Below are positions 1 through 9,495 of a DNA stretch of 64,000 nucleotides, piece by piece. Under the pieces are notes generated by a model, which ran no database searches, was not told the DNA's origin, and saw only the letters and a list, made by a program, of their open reading frames with translations. The stretch spans positions 2,046,001-2,110,000 of the forward strand of contig NZ_OU659204.1 of the NCBI RefSeq assembly GCF_915403165.1, given 5' to 3'. Source of the DNA: Providencia alcalifaciens. Its GTDB lineage: Bacteria; Pseudomonadota; Gammaproteobacteria; Enterobacterales; Enterobacteriaceae. Position 1 is the first letter of the stretch. The number at the start of each line of letters is the position of its first letter. The position numbers were made by a program, and so were the translations under genes.

Positions 1-512
1 TACGTAGCCAATTAAAAACCCGTACTTTATTTAATGTACTGGGCCCATTAATTAACCCAGCGCGCCCACCGTTAGCCTTAGTGGGCGTGTATCAAGATTC
101 ATTGGTTGAACCGGTCGCAAAAACCATGCAAATGCTTGGGTTTACCCGCGCGGCTGTGGTACATAGTGGAGGGATGGATGAAGTTTCACTTCATGCACCA
201 ACCCATGTTGCCGAATTAAAAAATGGGGAAGTTCAACAATATACTCTAACGGCTGAAGATTTTGGCTTAGCACCTTATCAACTGAAAGATTTGGAAGGCG
301 GTACCCCAGATGAAAACCGTTTTCTACTGACACAATTATTACAAGGTCATGGTCAAGCGGCTCATGAGGCGGCTGTCGCCGCAAATGTCGCCATGTTATT
401 ACGCATTAATGGTTACGAAGATTTAAAAGAAAACAGCGAGCACGCACTCAGTATTATTCGTAGCGGCAAAGCATTTGGCCGCGTTCTGGCACTAGCTGCA
501 AGGGAGCACTAA
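1..512 (+). CDS. trpD: Anthranilate phosphoribosyltransferase, C-terminal part (5' end outside window)
   Basis: Transfers the phosphoribosyl group of PRPP to anthranilate in tryptophan synthesis (cytoplasm). The frame is open from base 3, giving about 169 visible residues. The family motif [19 protein letters not shown] lies right at the window edge, followed by HSGGMDE, both typical of the TrpD catalytic domain. The N-terminus is outside, so whether it is a TrpGD fusion as in E. coli cannot be seen. The stop codon lies one base before the trpC ATG, so the two genes are probably translationally coupled. Confidence 0.97.
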   Translation, partial: RSQLKTRTLFNVLGPLINPARPPLALVGVYQDSLVEPVAKTMQMLGFTRAAVVHSGGMDEVSLHAPTHVAELKNGEVQQYTLTAEDFGLAPYQLKDLEGGTPDENRFLLTQLLQGHGQAAHEAAVAANVAMLLRINGYEDLKENSEHALSIIRSGKAFGRVLALAAREH

Positions 513-513
513 G

Positions 514-1890
514 ATGAAAGGCACTGTATTACAAAAGATTGTGGATGATAAATTTGCCTATTTAGTGGAGCGCAAACAGCGTCAACCACTGGCAAGTTTT
601 CAATCAAAAGTGCAACCTGCGCAACGAAATTTCTACTCAGCTCTACAAGCTAAGCGCCCAGTGTTTATTTTAGAGTGCAAAAAAGCCTCTCCATCGAAGG
701 GGCTTATCCGTGAAGATTTCGATCCTGCGGTGATTGCAGGCTTGTATGCCCCTTATGCTTCTGCGATTTCAGTTTTGACTGATGAAAAATATTTCCAAGG
801 CAAAATGGATTATCTGACCATCGTCAGCAACACCGTGAAACAGCCTGTTCTGTGCAAAGATTTTATCGTTGACCCTTATCAGATTTACCTTGCTCGCTAT
901 TACCAAGCGGATGCCATTTTACTCATGCTGTCCGTATTAAATGATGAACAATATCTTACCCTTGCCGATGTTGCACACCAACTGAACATGGGCGTACTCA
1001 CTGAGGTGAGCAACGACGAAGAGCTGGAACGTGCCATAACATTGAAAGCCAAAGTGGTTGGGATCAACAACCGCGACCTGCGTGATATGTCCATCGATTT
1101 AAATCGTACGCGTCAGCTTGCTCCGCGTTTACCGGCAGGAACCGTGGTCATCAGCGAGTCAGGCATTCTTCAACATCAACATATTCAAAGCCTTGCGGAT
1201 GTAGCTAACGGCTTCTTAATTGGTAGCGCCCTGATGGAGCAAGCGGACTTACCTCAAGCACTGCGTAACCTGCTGATTGGTGAGCATAAAGTGTGTGGAT
1301 TAACCCGTGAGCACGATGCTAAAGCCGCATTTACCGCAGGAGCCAATTTTGGTGGACTGATTTTTGCTGAAAAATCTCCTCGTAAAGTGACACTGTCACA
1401 GGCAAGGCAAATTATTCATGCTGCGCCGCTTAAATTTGTGGGAGTTTTCCGTAATCAATCCGTAGATTTTGTAGCGCATATTGCCCAACAATTGGCGTTG
1501 CATGCGGTTCAGCTACACGGTGATGAAGATAATACTTACATGGCACAATTACGTGAAATGTTGCCAGCACACTGCCATATTTGGAAAGCGCTGAATATGG
1601 CTGATAGCCAAATCGCCGATTATGACCCTGCGTTAATTGATTTGCTGCTATTAGATAACGGTGCTGGCGGTACAGGAAAAACCTTTGATTGGTCATCAAT
1701 ACCAACAAATAGTGGCCACAAACTGATGGTGGCTGGCGGACTTAGCCCTGAAAACTGCCAACAAGCCGCCCAACTCGTCTGCAATGGGCTTGATTTTAAC
1801 TCTGGCATTGAAGTCGAACCGGGTATTAAATCCGAACAAAAATTAAACCAAGTCTTTGATGCATTGAAATCAGCCCGTATGGCGATTTAG
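514..1890 (+). CDS. trpC: Bifunctional indole-3-glycerol-phosphate synthase / phosphoribosylanthranilate isomerase
   Basis: 458 residues, matching the fused enterobacterial TrpC(F). The N-terminal ~255 residues are the synthase domain, with KKASPSKG, CKDFIVDPYQI and ISESGI motifs. The C-terminal ~200 residues are the isomerase domain, with KVCGLTREHDA, FVGVFRN and LLLDNGAGGTGKTFDW. Together they convert phosphoribosylanthranilate to indole-glycerol phosphate. The ATG follows trpD after one base, with a GGAG-type ribosome site inside the end of trpD. A 54-base gap separates it from trpB. Confidence 0.98.
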   Translation: MKGTVLQKIVDDKFAYLVERKQRQPLASFQSKVQPAQRNFYSALQAKRPVFILECKKASPSKGLIREDFDPAVIAGLYAPYASAISVLTDEKYFQGKMDYLTIVSNTVKQPVLCKDFIVDPYQIYLARYYQADAILLMLSVLNDEQYLTLADVAHQLNMGVLTEVSNDEELERAITLKAKVVGINNRDLRDMSIDLNRTRQLAPRLPAGTVVISESGILQHQHIQSLADVANGFLIGSALMEQADLPQALRNLLIGEHKVCGLTREHDAKAAFTAGANFGGLIFAEKSPRKVTLSQARQIIHAAPLKFVGVFRNQSVDFVAHIAQQLALHAVQLHGDEDNTYMAQLREMLPAHCHIWKALNMADSQIADYDPALIDLLLLDNGAGGTGKTFDWSSIPTNSGHKLMVAGGLSPENCQQAAQLVCNGLDFNSGIEVEPGIKSEQKLNQVFDALKSARMAI

Positions 1891-1944
1891 CACAAAGCCA
1901 TATCAATCATACTGAACATATAAACTTAAAATGGATAATAAATA

Positions 1945-3135
1945 ATGAGCAAATTAGACCCCTATTTCGGTGAGTTTGGTGGGCAATATGTCCCAGAAAT
2001 TTTGATCCCAGCATTGAACCAGCTAGAAGATGCCTTTATTGACGCACAAAATGATCCGGCGTTCCTAACGGAATTCCATGACCTACTTAAAAACTATGCG
2101 GGGCGTCCAACTGCATTAACCCTGTGCCGCAACCTGACGGCGGGTACTAAAACTAAGCTTTATTTAAAGCGCGAAGATTTACTCCACGGTGGCGCACACA
2201 AAACCAACCAGGTGTTGGGGCAAGCATTGCTCGCCAAACGGATGGGTAAAAATGAAATTATCGCTGAAACCGGAGCGGGTCAGCACGGTGTTGCTACTGC
2301 CCTAGCTTGCGCCTTATTAAATATGAAGTGCCGCATCTACATGGGTGCAAAAGACGTTGAGCGTCAATCGCCAAACGTGTTTCGTATGAAGCTAATGGGC
2401 GCAGAAGTGATCCCTGTACATAGCGGCTCTGCAACCTTAAAAGATGCTTGTAACGAAGCACTAAGAGACTGGTCTGGCAGTTATGAAACCGCGCACTATT
2501 TATTAGGGACTGCGGCGGGCCCTCACCCATATCCGACTATTGTGCGTGAATTTCAACGCATGATCGGCGATGAAGCAAAACAGCAAATCTTAGAAAGAGA
2601 GGGTCGTTTACCTGATGCGGTGATCGCCTGCATCGGTGGCGGTTCCAATGCTATCGGTATGTTCGCTTCATTTATTCCTGAAGAAAGCGTCGGGTTAATT
2701 GGTGTTGAGCCTGCAGGTCTCGGTATTGAGTCTGGGCAACACGGAGCACCGTTAAAACATGGCCGTGTTGGAATTTATTTCGGCATGAAATCCCCAATGA
2801 TGCAAACCTCTGAAGGGCAGATTGAAGAGTCTTACTCCATTTCCGCAGGGTTAGATTTCCCCTCTGTGGGACCTCAACATGCACACTTAAACAGTATTGG
2901 TCGTGCTGAATATGTTTCGATTACCGATGATGAGGCGCTAAACGTCTTTAAATTGCTATCACGCAAAGAAGGGATTATTCCTGCATTAGAGTCATCTCAT
3001 GCATTGGCTTACGCTCTCAAAATGGCAGAGCAAAATCCAAATAAAGAGCAGTTGTTAATTGTCAATTTATCCGGTCGTGGTGATAAAGACATTTTTACAG
3101 TACATGATATTTTGACTAGCAAAGGGGAAATCTAA
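1945..3135 (+). CDS. trpB: Tryptophan synthase beta chain
   Basis: 396 residues, the usual TrpB length. The PLP-binding lysine lies in HGGAHKTNQ and the PLP-phosphate loop is GGGSNA. The chain condenses indole with serine, receiving indole from TrpA through the alpha2-beta2 tunnel. Its stop codon overlaps the trpA start (TAATG), which favours equal subunit production. The opening sequence [13 protein letters not shown] is typical of the family and confirms the start. Confidence 0.98.
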   Translation: MSKLDPYFGEFGGQYVPEILIPALNQLEDAFIDAQNDPAFLTEFHDLLKNYAGRPTALTLCRNLTAGTKTKLYLKREDLLHGGAHKTNQVLGQALLAKRMGKNEIIAETGAGQHGVATALACALLNMKCRIYMGAKDVERQSPNVFRMKLMGAEVIPVHSGSATLKDACNEALRDWSGSYETAHYLLGTAAGPHPYPTIVREFQRMIGDEAKQQILEREGRLPDAVIACIGGGSNAIGMFASFIPEESVGLIGVEPAGLGIESGQHGAPLKHGRVGIYFGMKSPMMQTSEGQIEESYSISAGLDFPSVGPQHAHLNSIGRAEYVSITDDEALNVFKLLSRKEGIIPALESSHALAYALKMAEQNPNKEQLLIVNLSGRGDKDIFTVHDILTSKGEI

Positions 3136-3941
3136 TGACGCGTTATACTCAACTTTTTCAGCGTTTAAACCAACAAAACCAAGGTGCTTTTGTTCCCTTT
3201 GTCACGTTAGGTGACCCTGATGCTGAGCTTTCTTTAAAAATTGTCGATGCATTAATTGCAGGTGGTGCGGATGCCTTAGAGATTGGCATCCCCTTCTCTG
3301 ACCCTTTAGCGGATGGTCCGACAATTCAAAATGCCAATTTGCGTGCCTTTAAAAGCGATATTACACCGACGTTATGCTTCGAGTTATTAGCGCGTATTCG
3401 AGCCAAACACCCTGATATGCCGATAGGCTTATTGGTGTACGCTAACTTAGTTTTCACCAATGGGATCGACCATTTTTATCAGCGTTGCCAACAGGCTGGC
3501 GTAGATTCCGTTTTAGTTGCCGATGTGCCAATGCGTGAATCAAAGCCATTTCGTGAATCAGCCATCGCCCACGGTATCGCCCCTATCTTTATTTGCCCAC
3601 CTAATGGGGATGACGCACTGCTAAAAGAGATTGGAGAACATAGCCAAGGTTATACTTATTTACTCTCTCGAGCGGGTGTCACTGGCACAGAGCAGCGAGC
3701 GCAAATGCCATTAACCCATTTAGTGAGCAAATTAACCCAATATGGCGCAGCACCTGCACTTCAAGGATTTGGTATTTCAGAGCCAGCTCAAGTGACTGAA
3801 GCAATTCGTAATGGTGCTGCGGGGGCAATATCGGGTTCCGCTGTGGTAAAAATCATTGAAAATAATCTGCAACGTCCACAAGAGATGCTCAGTAAATTAA
3901 CGGAGTTTGTAGCAAATATGAAAGCCGCCACACAAAAATAG
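3135..3941 (+). CDS. trpA: Tryptophan synthase alpha chain
   Basis: 268 residues, the same length as in E. coli. The catalytic Glu and Asp are visible in [15 protein letters not shown], and the phosphate-binding region includes RAGVTGTE. It cleaves indole-3-glycerol phosphate to indole and glyceraldehyde-3-phosphate. It is the last gene of the trp operon, overlapping trpB by one base and followed by a rho-independent terminator. Confidence 0.98.
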   Translation: MTRYTQLFQRLNQQNQGAFVPFVTLGDPDAELSLKIVDALIAGGADALEIGIPFSDPLADGPTIQNANLRAFKSDITPTLCFELLARIRAKHPDMPIGLLVYANLVFTNGIDHFYQRCQQAGVDSVLVADVPMRESKPFRESAIAHGIAPIFICPPNGDDALLKEIGEHSQGYTYLLSRAGVTGTEQRAQMPLTHLVSKLTQYGAAPALQGFGISEPAQVTEAIRNGAAGAISGSAVVKIIENNLQRPQEMLSKLTEFVANMKAATQK

Positions 3942-3972
3942 TTACCTTAATTTATTTTCTTCATTGTGTCAG

Positions 3973-4002
3973 AAAGCCATCCATATTTTGATGGCTTTTT
4001 TA
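3973..4002 (+). terminator. Rho-independent terminator of the trp operon
   Basis: AAAGCCATC ... GATGGCTTT stem with an 8-base loop followed by a T run, 31 bases after the trpA stop. Confidence 0.9.
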
Positions 4003-4251
4003 TTTCAAATAGCCATTAACGTATTCAATTGTTTCTGTCAAATTTCCACTTCACGGATAATATTTAAAATATATTAGGTAACGTCATTCAGACTAATTTA
4101 GTTTAAATATCTATCTTGGTATTTAATTATAGAATTAAATTTTCACTCTAATTATTGGTCTTTTTTGAAATTGTAAACTCAATGTTAAATAAAATATACA
4201 TAATTTAACATTGAGTTCTCTGCTCATTATATTCTTTATTCTCTAAAAACG
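4003..4251. other. AT-rich intergenic stretch between two convergent terminators
   Basis: No credible gene. The stretch is very AT-rich. Its only clear structure is a 15-bp perfect inverted repeat at 4176-4217, listed separately. Confidence 0.7.
4176..4217. repeat. 15-bp perfect inverted repeat
   Basis: Arms 4176-4190 (AACTCAATGTTAAAT) and 4203-4217 are exact reverse complements separated by 12 AT-only-plus-one-C bases. There is no T run, and it lies between the separate trpA and ompW terminators, so a terminator role is not obvious. Confidence 0.8.
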
Positions 4252-4279
4252 AAAAATCCGGGAATATATTCCCGGATTT
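4252..4279 (-). terminator. Terminator of ompW
   Basis: AATCCGGGAATA / TATTCCCGGATT stem. On the minus strand it is followed by a T run, 60 bases after the ompW stop. Confidence 0.85.
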
Positions 4280-4338
4280 CTTTACTGCTTTCTAATCCAT
4301 TAGCTAGCAAGAATAAACTTGCTTAAGTCCTTAAAAAA

Positions 4339-4986
4339 TTAGAAGCGGTAACCCACGCCAAACATAAATACAAATGGGTCTAAACGAGTATCAACTTTAA
4401 CACGGTCTTCACCAGCTTTGAATTTAACGTCAGTGTCAATATTCATCCACCAAACAGAGGCGTTTAACATCCAGTTTTCATCAAGCATGTAGTCCATACC
4501 TGCTTGCGCTGCAAAGCCCCAAGAGCTTGACAGGTCTAGGTCAGACAGACCTGCTTCTTTACCAGTGCTATTAAATTTCTCATCAAAGAAGAAGGTATAG
4601 TTCAGACCTGCACCTAAATAAGGACGCAGTTTATCTTCTTTGCCACCGAAGTAATATTGAGCCATCAGAGTTGGTGGTAAGTGTTTAACTGTTGCGATAT
4701 TTCCTGTTGGGCCTGTACCAACTTTATGCTCAAAAGGAGTCGCTGCTAATAATTCCACACCAATATTATCGGTGATCATATAACCGAAAGTTAAACCTAA
4801 TTGGGTATTATTATTTGCATCAAAATGACCTAAATTTGCATCGCCTAATTTAACGTCATCGCCACCAACATTTGGTCTTACCGTTGCCGTACCTGCACGG
4901 AATAAAAAGTCGCCAGCTTCATGAGCAAATGAAGCCGCTGGAGCTAAAGTTGCAGCAGCCAATACAAGCGCAGTGAGTTTTTTCAT
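4339..4986 (-). CDS. ompW: Outer membrane protein OmpW
   Basis: About 215 residues from the chosen ATG at 4986. That start has GGGA 8 bases upstream, while an in-frame ATG 12 bases earlier has its AGGA too close. A signal peptide (MKKLTALVLAAATLAPAASFA) precedes an eight-stranded beta-barrel that ends in the outer-membrane signature GVGYRF. The LPPTLMAQYYF and LRPYLGAGLNYTFFF segments are typical of OmpW, a small barrel thought to pass hydrophobic compounds. A consensus FNR box sits upstream, in line with oxygen-dependent control known for E. coli ompW. Confidence 0.96.
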   Translation of the reverse strand: MKKLTALVLAAATLAPAASFAHEAGDFLFRAGTATVRPNVGGDDVKLGDANLGHFDANNNTQLGLTFGYMITDNIGVELLAATPFEHKVGTGPTGNIATVKHLPPTLMAQYYFGGKEDKLRPYLGAGLNYTFFFDEKFNSTGKEAGLSDLDLSSSWGFAAQAGMDYMLDENWMLNASVWWMNIDTDVKFKAGEDRVKVDTRLDPFVFMFGVGYRF

Positions 4987-4998
4987 TGTCAATCCCAT

Positions 4999-5392
4999 TC
5001 CTATGTTTATTATTTAGCAAAATATAGCCTATTCTTAAATTTAATATTCAAATCAAGATCACATCTTTTGCTAATTTATATATTTCGTAATAAAGCTGAG
5101 TTTATTATTCCATTACTAATTTTTTCTATTTTGATTTGAATCAATTTTGATGAAATAACTATTAAAATAAGAAATGATTTTATATTAATGGCTAATTAAA
5201 CCACCATTTAAATATATATTTAAAATACACCTTTAAGATTATTCTTTATTAATAGTGATACACTCATTTATTGAGTAGCACACCTATTTAGGCTAACTCC
5301 CAGACTTTTCTTATCTTTCTCTACCTATACGTCCGATACTCAGTTACAATCACCGTCAAATTTTTATTCCGTTTGTAGATAGGAGCAGTTAC
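4999..5392. other. Divergent ompW / yciC intergenic region
   Basis: About 400 AT-rich bases holding the promoters of both genes. It contains the FNR box at 5131-5144 and a weaker FNR/CRP-like half-site pair near 5047-5064. No gene is seen. Confidence 0.6.
5131..5144 (-). promoter_or_regulatory. FNR box upstream of ompW
   Basis: TTGATTTGAATCAA is an exact match to the FNR consensus TTGAT-N4-ATCAA, 145 bases upstream of the ompW start. The site is symmetric and could also serve yciC, which diverges to the right. Confidence 0.7.
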
Positions 5393-6148
5393 ATGTCCAT
5401 TTCGGCCAACTCACTCTTTCGTGATAGCATCAACTTTTTTAAAAACCAGTTGAATGGCCTCTTCACCATTGTGTTAATCGCCACCGCAATCAGCGTGATT
5501 GTCTACGCAATGTTAATTCCTAATGAACGGATGATTGGCGTGTTACTTGAAGCGCAGAACCAGCTACTTGAAGCGGGTAATGCCGGGTTACAGAATTGGG
5601 TACTGAACTTACCTGAAGACGAGAAAAACAGCATTCTGCGTGTGTCTGTGGGCTTGATTTTATCCGTAGCATTGGGAAGTTTGGTGCTGATGTGCGGTGT
5701 GCTCTCTTATATCGCCAACTTATCTCGCGGTGAAGCCGTGAACGGGACTCAAGCATTGGTTTCATCATTACCTAAAGCCCCTGCGATGTTCCTGTTGCTG
5801 ATTATCTGTTCGTTATTAATTCAGCTGGGTATCACCCTGATGGTACTTCCTGGCCTGATTTTGGCGATTGGCTTTTCTCTTGCCCCTGCTATTTTAATGA
5901 ATGAAAAAGTAAATCCATTTAATGCCATGGGCAGAAGCTGGAAGCTGGCGTTTGCCAATTGGCGTATCGCGGCTCCAATGATTTTAATTTGGATGGCAAC
6001 GCAAATGTTAGTGAGTATGCTGTTAAGTAGCCTGCAACTGAATCATATTGTGGTCAATGGGATTTCATTCCTGATCAACAACATGATTGCCGCTTTTGCC
6101 TTAATTTACTTTTTCCGTTTGTACATGCTGAGCAGCAAAAACGCATAA
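5393..6148 (+). CDS. yciC: UPF0259 inner-membrane protein YciC
   Basis: 251 residues, close to E. coli YciC (247). The hydrophobicity pattern shows about six membrane segments, starting with FTIVLIATAISVIVYAML near residue 25. The start has AGGAG 8 bases upstream. Its function is not established. The neighbourhood (ompW, yciB, yciA) is the usual enterobacterial one. Confidence 0.93.
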   Translation: MSISANSLFRDSINFFKNQLNGLFTIVLIATAISVIVYAMLIPNERMIGVLLEAQNQLLEAGNAGLQNWVLNLPEDEKNSILRVSVGLILSVALGSLVLMCGVLSYIANLSRGEAVNGTQALVSSLPKAPAMFLLLIICSLLIQLGITLMVLPGLILAIGFSLAPAILMNEKVNPFNAMGRSWKLAFANWRIAAPMILIWMATQMLVSMLLSSLQLNHIVVNGISFLINNMIAAFALIYFFRLYMLSSKNA

Positions 6149-6170
6149 ATATAAACAAGTTTTGTCATCA

Positions 6171-6217
6171 AAAAGGGCGTCCATATTTTGAAGTATGAAG
6201 TGACGCCCTTTTGTTTT
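6171..6217. terminator. Bidirectional terminator between yciC and the SulP gene
   Basis: AAAAGGGCGTC / GACGCCCTTTT stem (6171-6181 and 6202-6212), with T on the plus side and A on the other, between two convergent genes. Confidence 0.88.
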
Positions 6218-6234
6218 TCATCCTATCGATACCA

Positions 6235-7989
6235 TTACTCTGACAACTTACTATCAACGGTTCCTTCCTCGCTCTCCTTGCGTTCTTCAACACTTTTTTG
6301 CTGAATATGCTGCTTACTCTGGATCAAGCGGATGGCGAAATAGATATCTGGCACCACCAATAAATCATCATCAGAACGACTAATTTTATTTTGTGATAAC
6401 CAACGGTTTAGGGATGTTCGTCGCCCTGCTAGCACCAGCGTTACCCCTTTCGCTTTTAATGACGTCACGAGTTCGTTAAGTGCAGAGAATACGCTTACGT
6501 CGTTATGGGTAAAGCTGACCGCCGCATCGACAATGACCCACGCCGGACGTTTACGCTGGCTATCTATGTGCTTATTTAAACGATCTTTAAAATAATTCAC
6601 ATTGAAATAGGTCAGTGGTGAGTTAAAACGATAAATCAGCACGCCTTCAACCGCCTGAATATCATTATCCGGGTTCATTGAGTGCAACATGCCCTGTTCG
6701 TCAACGCCCAATAACTGATCTGTTGGGCGGAATATCACCCGCAAAAATTGCAGCAGACCTAACAACACGGCAAAACCCACGCCGCTGATCAAGCCAACCA
6801 CCAACACCGCGCATAAAGTAAAAACGCATAAGAAAAAGGCTTGTCGATTACGTTTACGCATGGCATAAATGCTACGAAAACTAATCAGTGAGAACGTCGA
6901 GACCACCAGCACCATACCTAATGCAGGCATCGGAATATAACCCAGCAAATCCATTGAAAACAGCAATACCACCAAAATAGTGAGCGCAGCAATAACCGAT
7001 ACCATCTGCGTTTTACCGCCCATCATGTCGTTTACAGCAGTTCGGCTACTGGCCGCACTCACCGCAAATCCTTGAGACAACGCAGATGCGATATTCGCCA
7101 TGCCTAAGGCCCGTAGCTCTTGGTCAGCATCCACGGTATACCCATTTTTACTGGCAAAGCTTCGCGCTGTCATCATAAAGCTCACAAAGCTGATTACTGC
7201 CAAGTTTAAGGATGGCGTCACCAAATCCCGCAATAAGCCAGGGTTGAAATCTGGAGCCGCTATCGAGGGTAATCCATTACCAAGATTACCGACGGTGCTA
7301 ATGCCATATTGCTCAAGATTGAAAACAATGCTGGCGCTGGTTGCCAAGACCATCGCAATTAACAGTGATGGCCACTTACTGCGTACCCGTTTGATAACCA
7401 TCGTCACGGTGAGCGTTAATACTGCCACCGTTAATGTAGGTATATGAGTTTCAGTTAGCGCAAGAGGTAATGCCACTAAACGCTCGATAAACCCTGAAGG
7501 AAGTGAATCAATACCAAAAATTTTACCTAGCTGACTAACAATAATGGTCAGTGCGACCCCATTTAGTAACCCTTGTAAAATCGGCCCTGATAAAAAATCC
7601 GCAAACATCCCCAGACGAAAGCGCGCCGCAATCAGGCACCATATTCCCGTCATTAAGCTCATCACAATAATTAATTGCCAACGGGTGTTTTCATCTCCCA
7701 TCGCCAAGGGCGCAACGGCAGCGGCGATCACCGCACAGGTTGCCGCATCCGGTCCAATGATTAATTGTTTAGAGGTGCCAAACAATGCATACATCAGCAT
7801 CGGTAAAATACAGGCATATAGCCCGACAATGGCATTGATCCCCATGAGTTCAGCATAAGCAATAGCCACAGGCAGCGCCACGGCGGCTACCGACAGCCCC
7901 GCTTTCACATCCGGTCCCAAGTTCGCCAATTGATATTGGCTAAAGGTTTGTAAACCGGGCATCAAATTAAATAATCGCGCCTTTATCAT
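6235..7989 (-). CDS. SulP-family (SLC26-type) inorganic anion transporter with STAS domain
   Basis: 584 residues. The N-terminal ~430 residues form a multi-span membrane domain, with the SulP-type segments AVALPVAIAYAELMGI and LIIGPDAATCAVIAAA. The C-terminal ~120 residues are a cytoplasmic STAS domain (WVIVDAAVSFTHNDVS, LVLAGRRTSLNRWL). Such proteins move sulfate, bicarbonate, dicarboxylates or similar anions; the substrate cannot be told from sequence. It is not the usual gene at this spot: in E. coli yciC and yciB are adjacent. It stands alone between terminators and looks like an accessory gene on the opposite strand. Confidence 0.9.
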   Translation of the reverse strand: MIKARLFNLMPGLQTFSQYQLANLGPDVKAGLSVAAVALPVAIAYAELMGINAIVGLYACILPMLMYALFGTSKQLIIGPDAATCAVIAAAVAPLAMGDENTRWQLIIVMSLMTGIWCLIAARFRLGMFADFLSGPILQGLLNGVALTIIVSQLGKIFGIDSLPSGFIERLVALPLALTETHIPTLTVAVLTLTVTMVIKRVRSKWPSLLIAMVLATSASIVFNLEQYGISTVGNLGNGLPSIAAPDFNPGLLRDLVTPSLNLAVISFVSFMMTARSFASKNGYTVDADQELRALGMANIASALSQGFAVSAASSRTAVNDMMGGKTQMVSVIAALTILVVLLFSMDLLGYIPMPALGMVLVVSTFSLISFRSIYAMRKRNRQAFFLCVFTLCAVLVVGLISGVGFAVLLGLLQFLRVIFRPTDQLLGVDEQGMLHSMNPDNDIQAVEGVLIYRFNSPLTYFNVNYFKDRLNKHIDSQRKRPAWVIVDAAVSFTHNDVSVFSALNELVTSLKAKGVTLVLAGRRTSLNRWLSQNKISRSDDDLLVVPDIYFAIRLIQSKQHIQQKSVEERKESEEGTVDSKLSE

Positions 7990-8178
7990 GGAAAAAATCT
8001 CTAAAAATTAATCAGTTAATTTCTTATGTAGACTATTTATATCCGAACTATTAAAGTTTATCTAGGACTAAGTCAAATAAGGGTAAAATAGTGCAAATTT
8101 GATTGTTTTACAGGCTTAATTCTTGGTAAAAGAGAGCAAACTTTTAACAATCTGCGCAAAATCAGTTAAACTACGCCA

Positions 8179-8238
8179 CTCTGTTTAAGTTGACTCTGTT
8201 TGAATTGACTATATTTAAGCTGACTATGTTCACGTTAA
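8179..8238 (+). repeat. Four imperfect tandem 15-base repeats upstream of yciB
   Basis: Units CTCTGTTTAAGTTGA, CTCTGTTTGAATTGA, CTATATTTAAGCTGA and CTATGTTCACGTTAA lie head to tail, ending 18 bases before the yciB ATG. They lie in the leader or promoter region. Confidence 0.75.
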
Positions 8239-8256
8239 GGATCTGAATCCACTGTT

Positions 8257-8817
8257 ATGAAACAACTTATTGATTTTATTCCTTTGGTTATCTTTTTTCT
8301 CTTTTATAAGCAATACGACATTTATGTTGCTAGCCAATCATTACTGATAACTACCCCAATTTCCTTATTGGTCACTTACTTTATTTATAAAAAAGTGGAA
8401 AGAGTGGCAAAAATTACCTGCGCAATTGTGATGGTATTTGCAGGGTTAACGGTGTTATTCCACAGCGCTGACTTTATCAAATGGAAAGTCACCATTATTT
8501 ATGCTCTTTTTGGTATTGCTCTGTTTGCGAGCCAATGGTTTACAGAAAAACCACTCATTCAAAGAATGCTGGGTAGTAACCAAGAAATTAAATTAGCGGA
8601 TAGCTACTGGTTAAAATTAAATACCGCTTGGGGTATTTTCTTTATTGCTTGTGCTGTTATTAATATTTACGTGGCTTATTGGATGGCTGAAAGTGTTTGG
8701 GTCAACTTTAAAGTATTCGGATTGACGGCTGGCACCTTAATTTTTACGATCCTTAGTGTGGTGTATATTTTCAAACACATGACTAAAGAACCTCAGGCAG
8801 AAAAGCCAGAAGAGTAA
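8257..8817 (+). CDS. yciB: Inner-membrane septation protein YciB (intracellular septation protein A family)
   Basis: 186 residues, with an opening MKQLIDFIPLVIFFLFYK that is characteristic of the family. About five membrane segments follow, then a short charged cytoplasmic tail (EPQAEKPEE). In E. coli YciB contributes to envelope integrity and cell-division complex interactions. It lies upstream of yciA as in E. coli. The spacing of the nearest purine-rich site (AAGG) is long, so the start rests mainly on family similarity. Confidence 0.95.
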   Translation: MKQLIDFIPLVIFFLFYKQYDIYVASQSLLITTPISLLVTYFIYKKVERVAKITCAIVMVFAGLTVLFHSADFIKWKVTIIYALFGIALFASQWFTEKPLIQRMLGSNQEIKLADSYWLKLNTAWGIFFIACAVINIYVAYWMAESVWVNFKVFGLTAGTLIFTILSVVYIFKHMTKEPQAEKPEE

Positions 8818-8848
8818 TTTATTTCTTCGAAATATTATGATGATAAAT

Positions 8849-8874
8849 AAGCTGCGCACTTTCGCAGCTTTTTT
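8849..8874 (+). terminator. Terminator of yciB
   Basis: AAGCTGCG / CGCAGCTT stem followed by TTTTTT, 32 bases after the stop. Confidence 0.9.
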
Positions 8875-9006
8875 ATGCCTATCACAGTGATTTGTTACAA
8901 TTATCTGTGACTGGATGTACTCTAGCAGTTTACTATACTTATGTTTGTTTGCTATAAATGAGCAACAAAATCATAGTGTTTAATTCCTTTTAATAAAGAG
9001 TTTGAT

Positions 9007-9432
9007 ATGCAATTACCTAACGGTGAACTCGTTTTACGTACTTTGGCAATGCCTTCAGATACCAACGCGAATGGCGATATTTTTGGTGGCTGGCTAATGT
9101 CTCAAATGGATATTGGCGGCGCGATCTTAGCAAAAGAAATTGCTCTGGGTCGCGTAGTAACAGTGGCAGTCAATGGCATTAAATTTCAAAAACCAGTTGC
9201 TGTTGGTGATGTTGTTTGTTGTTATGCACGCTGCTTAAAAACAGGGAAAAGTTCCGTCACTATCAATATTGAAGTGTGGGTGAAAAAAGTGGCAACCCAC
9301 CCTGTAGGTCAGCGTTATCAAGCTACTGACGCAGTATTTACTTATGTGGCGGTCAATGATGACAATACGCCTCGCGCATTACCTGAAGATAAGCAACACT
9401 TCGAATTAGAAAGTTCACAGCCTCAAGCTTAA
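9007..9432 (+). CDS. yciA: Acyl-CoA thioesterase YciA
   Basis: 141 residues with a single hot-dog fold. The catalytic helix segment NANGDIFGGWLMSQMDIGG (residues ~21-39) holds the conserved Asp. YciA hydrolyses a broad range of acyl-CoAs in the cytoplasm. It has its own terminator and converges with tonB, the standard arrangement. Confidence 0.96.
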   Translation: MQLPNGELVLRTLAMPSDTNANGDIFGGWLMSQMDIGGAILAKEIALGRVVTVAVNGIKFQKPVAVGDVVCCYARCLKTGKSSVTINIEVWVKKVATHPVGQRYQATDAVFTYVAVNDDNTPRALPEDKQHFELESSQPQA

Positions 9433-9447
9433 TCATTCAGATACAGT

Positions 9448-9474
9448 AAGGGCGCTTCATAAGCGCCCTTTTTT
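9448..9474 (+). terminator. Terminator of yciA
   Basis: AAGGGCGCTT / AAGCGCCCTT hairpin with a four-base loop and a T run, between convergent yciA and tonB. Confidence 0.92.
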
Positions 9475-9495
9475 GATCTCGATATTTCCTAGCAT

